Shown here piece after piece: positions 61,701 through 64,000 of a stretch of 64,000 nt of DNA. Source of the stretch: Thiohalomonas sp963783235 (GTDB lineage: Bacteria; Pseudomonadota; Gammaproteobacteria; Thiohalomonadales; Thiohalomonadaceae); the NCBI GenBank assembly GCA_963783235.1, contig CAWAMN010000002.1:1054001-1118000 (forward strand). The letters run 5' to 3'. Numbering within the stretch: position 1 is the stretch's first letter; each line of letters begins with the position of its first letter. Both the position numbers and the translations under genes were made by a program. The notes beneath the pieces were generated by a model, which had not been told where the DNA came from, did no database searches, and saw nothing but the letters and a program-made list of their open reading frames with translations.

Positions 61701-63591
61701 TGGTGGCTTCGAGCATGGCCGAGAGGCGTTCGCGCGTCTTTTCCGCCTCCTTCCTTTTGGTGACGTCCATCCCGTACAGGTTCACGTGGCCGTCGCCGGG
61801 AGAGAAGGTCAAGAGGAACGCGGAGACTTCCGAAGTGAATTCGCGTTCGACCGTCCTGCCGCTCTCCAGGGCCTGCAACACACAGGACAGCCAGGGTTCG
61901 GTCAATACATCGCCCTTCTGGCGCCCCCAGGCCTGCAACAACGCTCCACTCGCCTCGTTGGCGTATTCGATCCGGCCCTCTCGACTGACCCGCAGGACCG
62001 GATTGGGATTCTCCGCCGGGAACCGGGCCAGCCATTGCAGCTTATCCTGCACCTGCTTGCGCTCGGTCACATCCCGAATGATCGCGGTAATAAAGAGCCC
62101 CTCCGGCGATCGGTGGGGGCTCAGGTTGATTTCAACCGGGACGGTACCGCCGTCTTTACGCCGGGCGATCAGCTCCCGCCCCGGACCCATGGCATGACGC
62201 TCAGGGTGGTCGACGAACTCCCGCGCATACTGGTGGTGGATCCCCTGGCGCTCGCTCGGCACCAGCTCATGGACGATCATGCCGACGAATTCGCTTGTAC
62301 GATAGCCAAAGAGCTCGGCGGCTCGCTGGTTGGCGACCACAATGCGACCCGCGTCATCGACAATCAAAATGGCATCGGCAGCGGTCTCCAGGATCTTCCG
62401 AAAACGCGATTCACTGGCCCGCAGCGCATTCTCGGTCTGGCGGTGTTGGTCAATCTCGAGATTCAGCGCCTCGTTGCTGGCCACCAGGTCGCCGGCCTGG
62501 CGGCGCAGGGCCGCCATGTACCACACCAGCAATAGAGTCAGGCTGATTCCCGCGCCCAGTACCAGCCAGCGACCGGTGGTGTTCGGCGGCGCGCTGTCCG
62601 TTTTCCGGGGTGATGCAATCAGGGCCCAATTCCTGCCGCCGACACTCACCGTGCGGCTCAAGACCTGCGGGTTGCTGTCATCGGGCGGGGCAGCCCCGGG
62701 CTGGGCTGAGTAGGGCCTGTAGAGACTCCCGGCAGAGGCCGCATCGACCAGCCACAAGTCGATGGATTCCGTCACGGTACCGGAGAGGGCGCGGGCCATA
62801 AGCTTATCCAGCCGGAAACCGGCCAGGATGAAACCTCTCAGCCTTTCCCTGCGCTCCACGGACGTGGGAGGCACTCCGCCGAACTCGAAAATGGGTACGA
62901 GGGCGGCTACGTGATAACCGGGCCACTCCGGCCCCCATTGGGGCAATTTCCCGGTGAAGGCGAAGCTGCCCGTCCGCAGCGTCTGTTCCATCGCCGCCCC
63001 ATAGGCCGACTCGGAACCGATGTCGAAGCCGGCGTCGGGCATATGGCGGCTGTATGAGGCGAGATAAATCAGGGGGAAGCGGTCGCGATCAGTGGCCGCC
63101 GGGACCAGGTGTCCCTTCGCGTTGCGCTCGCTCGCAATCAGCGAAGTTCCGAGCGGCCCGATTTCATCGCTGGGACGACCGGCCTTCACGCGAGGTACCC
63201 AGGCAAGGGTCTGAACCACGGGATGCTGCGCCAGGATACGTTCCGAATAGCTGCGCAACGGTCGGCTGTCCGGGGTGACCGCAACGAAGGCGGCCACGTC
63301 CCGCAAGGCATCGATCCCCTGCTGCAACTCTCGGCGAATGGCCGTTTCCCGCTCCTGAAGGGCGTTTTTGAAGGCGACCTGATTCTTCTCCAGCGCCCCC
63401 TGTTGTTCCCAGGTGCTGAAGGCGAAGAACGCAATCAGAGAAAGGAGAATGCCCGCCAGCAGGGCAGAGAAAAGGGGAAGGAGGGTGCTCGCCGAAGCGA
63501 TGAGACCGAACTCAGGCTCCGTTGCCCGCGCCTCTTCAGAACGGGAAACGGAAGCTCCATCCCGGGAGGATTTCACGTCGGTTCGTCCCAT
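58759..63591 (-). CDS. CHASE-PAS-GAF-GGDEF-EAL cyclic di-GMP signalling protein
   Basis: The 1,610-residue membrane sensor has two transmembrane helices (~37-60 and ~340-362) flanking a periplasmic CHASE domain (RPLRSYSERILAQHPVVQTL). Then come PAS 1 (~397-510), PAS 2 (~520-615), PAS 3 (~623-740), GAF (~755-915), PAS 4 (~930-1060), GGDEF with an intact ARYGGDEFVFLLP (~1132), and EAL with EALVRWQHPELGL (~1260). A C-terminal receiver-like domain (~1500-1605) has ITGQHLPGM where the phospho-acceptor Asp is expected, so it seems non-phosphorylatable. Cyclase and phosphodiesterase motifs are both complete. The start is ATG 63591; a TTG seven codons earlier is possible. Confidence 0.9.
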   Translation of the reverse strand: MGRTDVKSSRDGASVSRSEEARATEPEFGLIASASTLLPLFSALLAGILLSLIAFFAFSTWEQQGALEKNQVAFKNALQERETAIRRELQQGIDALRDVAAFVAVTPDSRPLRSYSERILAQHPVVQTLAWVPRVKAGRPSDEIGPLGTSLIASERNAKGHLVPAATDRDRFPLIYLASYSRHMPDAGFDIGSESAYGAAMEQTLRTGSFAFTGKLPQWGPEWPGYHVAALVPIFEFGGVPPTSVERRERLRGFILAGFRLDKLMARALSGTVTESIDLWLVDAASAGSLYRPYSAQPGAAPPDDSNPQVLSRTVSVGGRNWALIASPRKTDSAPPNTTGRWLVLGAGISLTLLLVWYMAALRRQAGDLVASNEALNLEIDQHRQTENALRASESRFRKILETAADAILIVDDAGRIVVANQRAAELFGYRTSEFVGMIVHELVPSERQGIHHQYAREFVDHPERHAMGPGRELIARRKDGGTVPVEINLSPHRSPEGLFITAIIRDVTERKQVQDKLQWLARFPAENPNPVLRVSREGRIEYANEASGALLQAWGRQKGDVLTEPWLSCVLQALESGRTVEREFTSEVSAFLLTFSPGDGHVNLYGMDVTKRKEAEKTRERLSAMLEATTDFAAMADARTRRLVYINAAGRKIIGLDSAADVTETSMEQYLTAESWEQVQQEVLPAAAEQGVWSGELMLASTDGVAIPVSIVVLAHGGGDGQPEHFSAIARDISESKRTEAYLRRLNRTHAVLSECNQALVRAVSEEELLRTFCNNLVEVGGYRFAWVGFVSDDGPEILPVCEAGLSAGYLDEITVTCDDTPHGKGPVGRAVRTGMPSIIRDIGSDGDFKPWAQSAHKRGFRSVISLPLETGEGPVGALSIYAAERDSFDEGEVLLLSELAADLAFGLRTLRSGEALHAAEAGLLIRNRALDVSSNGIFIADATREGFPLIYVNPAFEQITGFSKREALGQNAVFLRTDNRDRPELQKIADALENHREGHAILRNYRKDGSLFWNELHVSPAHDSTGNTTHCVGVLNDITEHKRYEEELEYQSQHDELTGLPNRNLLQDRIDQALVYATRHHGTIAVLFLDLDQFKVINDTLGHRVGDELLKVVARRLDDCSREGDTVARYGGDEFVFLLPDLNRLEDVNIVAERILGAVSEAMEIEGNQLETTISIGATLFPRDGGDSVTLLKNADAAMYRAKELGGDSIHFYTEDLNTRLLERLTLERQLRRAIDQGELLLHYQPQVDLSTGRVTGVEALVRWQHPELGLVSPGRFIPLAEESGLIVPLGDWVLRQACEQNKAWQAAGLAPISMAVNLSARQLARGELFRLLRRILEKTGLDSGYLELELTESSVMDDPVEMLSKLRRLKELGVTLSIDDFGTGYSSLSQLKRFPFDKLKIDQSFVRDVTSDPDDAAIALTIIGMAQSLNLQVIAEGVETEGQLRYLMRHGCNEVQGYLFSRPRPAETIETMLRQETPFELPEQIGAPSVLVCMDRNGSKWVKQLAAGETPCRPLFVESTEEAFELLARRDIQVVITGQHLPGMAVTEFLRRVGQLYPEVGRLLIAERQPEFAVRGLVERVLVAPEGTELGETVRALCLSHRQTGNG

Positions 63592-63682
63592 AGTGTCCGA
63601 AAGCGGCCCCAAAAGCGCGCCGCCATTGTCCGGCGGTTACCTTTAATCGGAGAGTCAAGAATCCCGAGTTCCTCCCCGCAAG

Positions 63683-63865
63683 TCAACCGACGGTCACCCG
63701 CAGCCATTCGCCGATTCGTTCAATACCGCCGACTTCCTTGAGAACCAGCCCGACTAAAAGCAGGATCAGGAGAATCACGAGTAACCGTCCCCAGCGTCGG
63801 CGCTCCGGGCGGAACAGGCGTCTGTTCCGCCAACGGTCCTCAGCCTTGTTCAGGTCTTCAAGCAT
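63683..63865 (-). CDS. Small single-pass membrane protein
   Basis: From an ATG at 63865 the frame encodes 60 residues. A basic, Arg-rich segment (RWRNRRLFRPERRRWGR) is followed by one membrane helix (LLVILLILLLVGLVLKEVGG) and a short tail. An earlier start at 63931 would add 22 residues. I recognise no family. It lies 90 bp upstream of the large sensor on the same strand and could be co-transcribed. Confidence 0.6.
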   Translation of the reverse strand: MLEDLNKAEDRWRNRRLFRPERRRWGRLLVILLILLLVGLVLKEVGGIERIGEWLRVTVG

Positions 63866-64000
63866 GCGGTTGCAACTACTCTGAGTAAGGGATTCAGGAT
63901 TACGCAAAATAAGTGACAGGTCAAACAACACGAGTGCACGGCCTGTTAGAATGAGACCTTCCTTCCAGTCTTTGTCGTGTCGTGCCTAACCTTAACCCGA

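Overview
The window looks like chromosomal DNA of a GC-rich gammaproteobacterium. Housekeeping genes of gammaproteobacterial type are spread through it: rsgA, metH, priA, argS followed by a SPOR-domain gene, speA divergent from speE, glnK-amtB with a TorF-type porin, ubiK and comM. NnrS, a TusA-like protein, rhodanese, a TtcA-like protein, a cytochrome c'-like protein and a remnant of a TsdA-like diheme cytochrome fit a sulfur-oxidising lineage such as Chromatiales/Ectothiorhodospiraceae. That placement is inference; no rRNA or other taxonomic marker is present.

Layout. 0-6 kb: nnrS, then a mosaic of fragments (XRE piece, RAYT transposase tail, damaged ParE-type toxin with intact antitoxin, cytochrome tail), two adjacent YsnF/DUF2382 stress-type proteins and a frameshifted XRE regulator. 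6-12 kb: a response regulator with an unknown output domain, a DUF6880-like protein, cyclopropane fatty acid synthase and rsgA. 12-21 kb: an accessory island with decayed vapBC, a higA with only the tail of its toxin, a methyltransferase overlapping a very large PLD-helicase-S24-DUF3427 protein, a 0.66 kb direct duplication carrying a VOC gene, an orphan HigA, a TumA/TumE pair, DUF2442, and an HTH/RelE pair. 21-27 kb: metH with palindromic elements inserted in frame, tusA-like gene, a deleted nitroreductase, and a TetR gene beside a 34-bp perfect palindrome. 27.7-28.6 kb: a gene-free, AT-richer region with a diverged duplication, DnaA-box pairs and a small inverted-repeat element. 28.5-40.4 kb: PAS and c-di-GMP proteins, cytochrome c', DHH phosphoesterase, an 11-unit palindromic repeat array, rhodanese, TtcA-like protein, two lipid A type acyltransferases, fructosamine kinase, a PNPOx-fold protein and an HDOD-GAF protein. 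40.6-49.9 kb: priA, argS, SPOR protein, zinc peptidase, speA and speE. 50-58.7 kb: fetAB, CDGSH protein, amtB-glnK-torF behind a sigma-54 type promoter, ubiK, DoxX, a Tat amidohydrolase and comM. 58.7-64 kb: a 1,610-residue CHASE-PAS-GAF-GGDEF-EAL protein and a small membrane protein.

How parts work together. speA (arginine to agmatine) and speE (aminopropyl transfer) are divergent polyamine genes. glnK, amtB and the TorF porin form a nitrogen-controlled ammonium uptake unit. fetA and fetB form one metal ABC exporter. The TtcA-like gene and one acyltransferase are translationally coupled. The methyltransferase and the helicase overlap by 16 bp, so they are probably one functional unit; this is the best candidate for a poorly described (possibly defence-related) system.

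Repeats dominate the non-coding DNA. They include GTAG-type REP palindromes, singly, as an array and inside metH, a CAGGCTGTTG-ended miniature element with three traces, CCACGGGG palindromes, and short CTCCGTCCCC and ACAGGGTCAGAG motifs that repeatedly sit at gene breakpoints. All coordinates and motifs were read by eye; no database search was possible.
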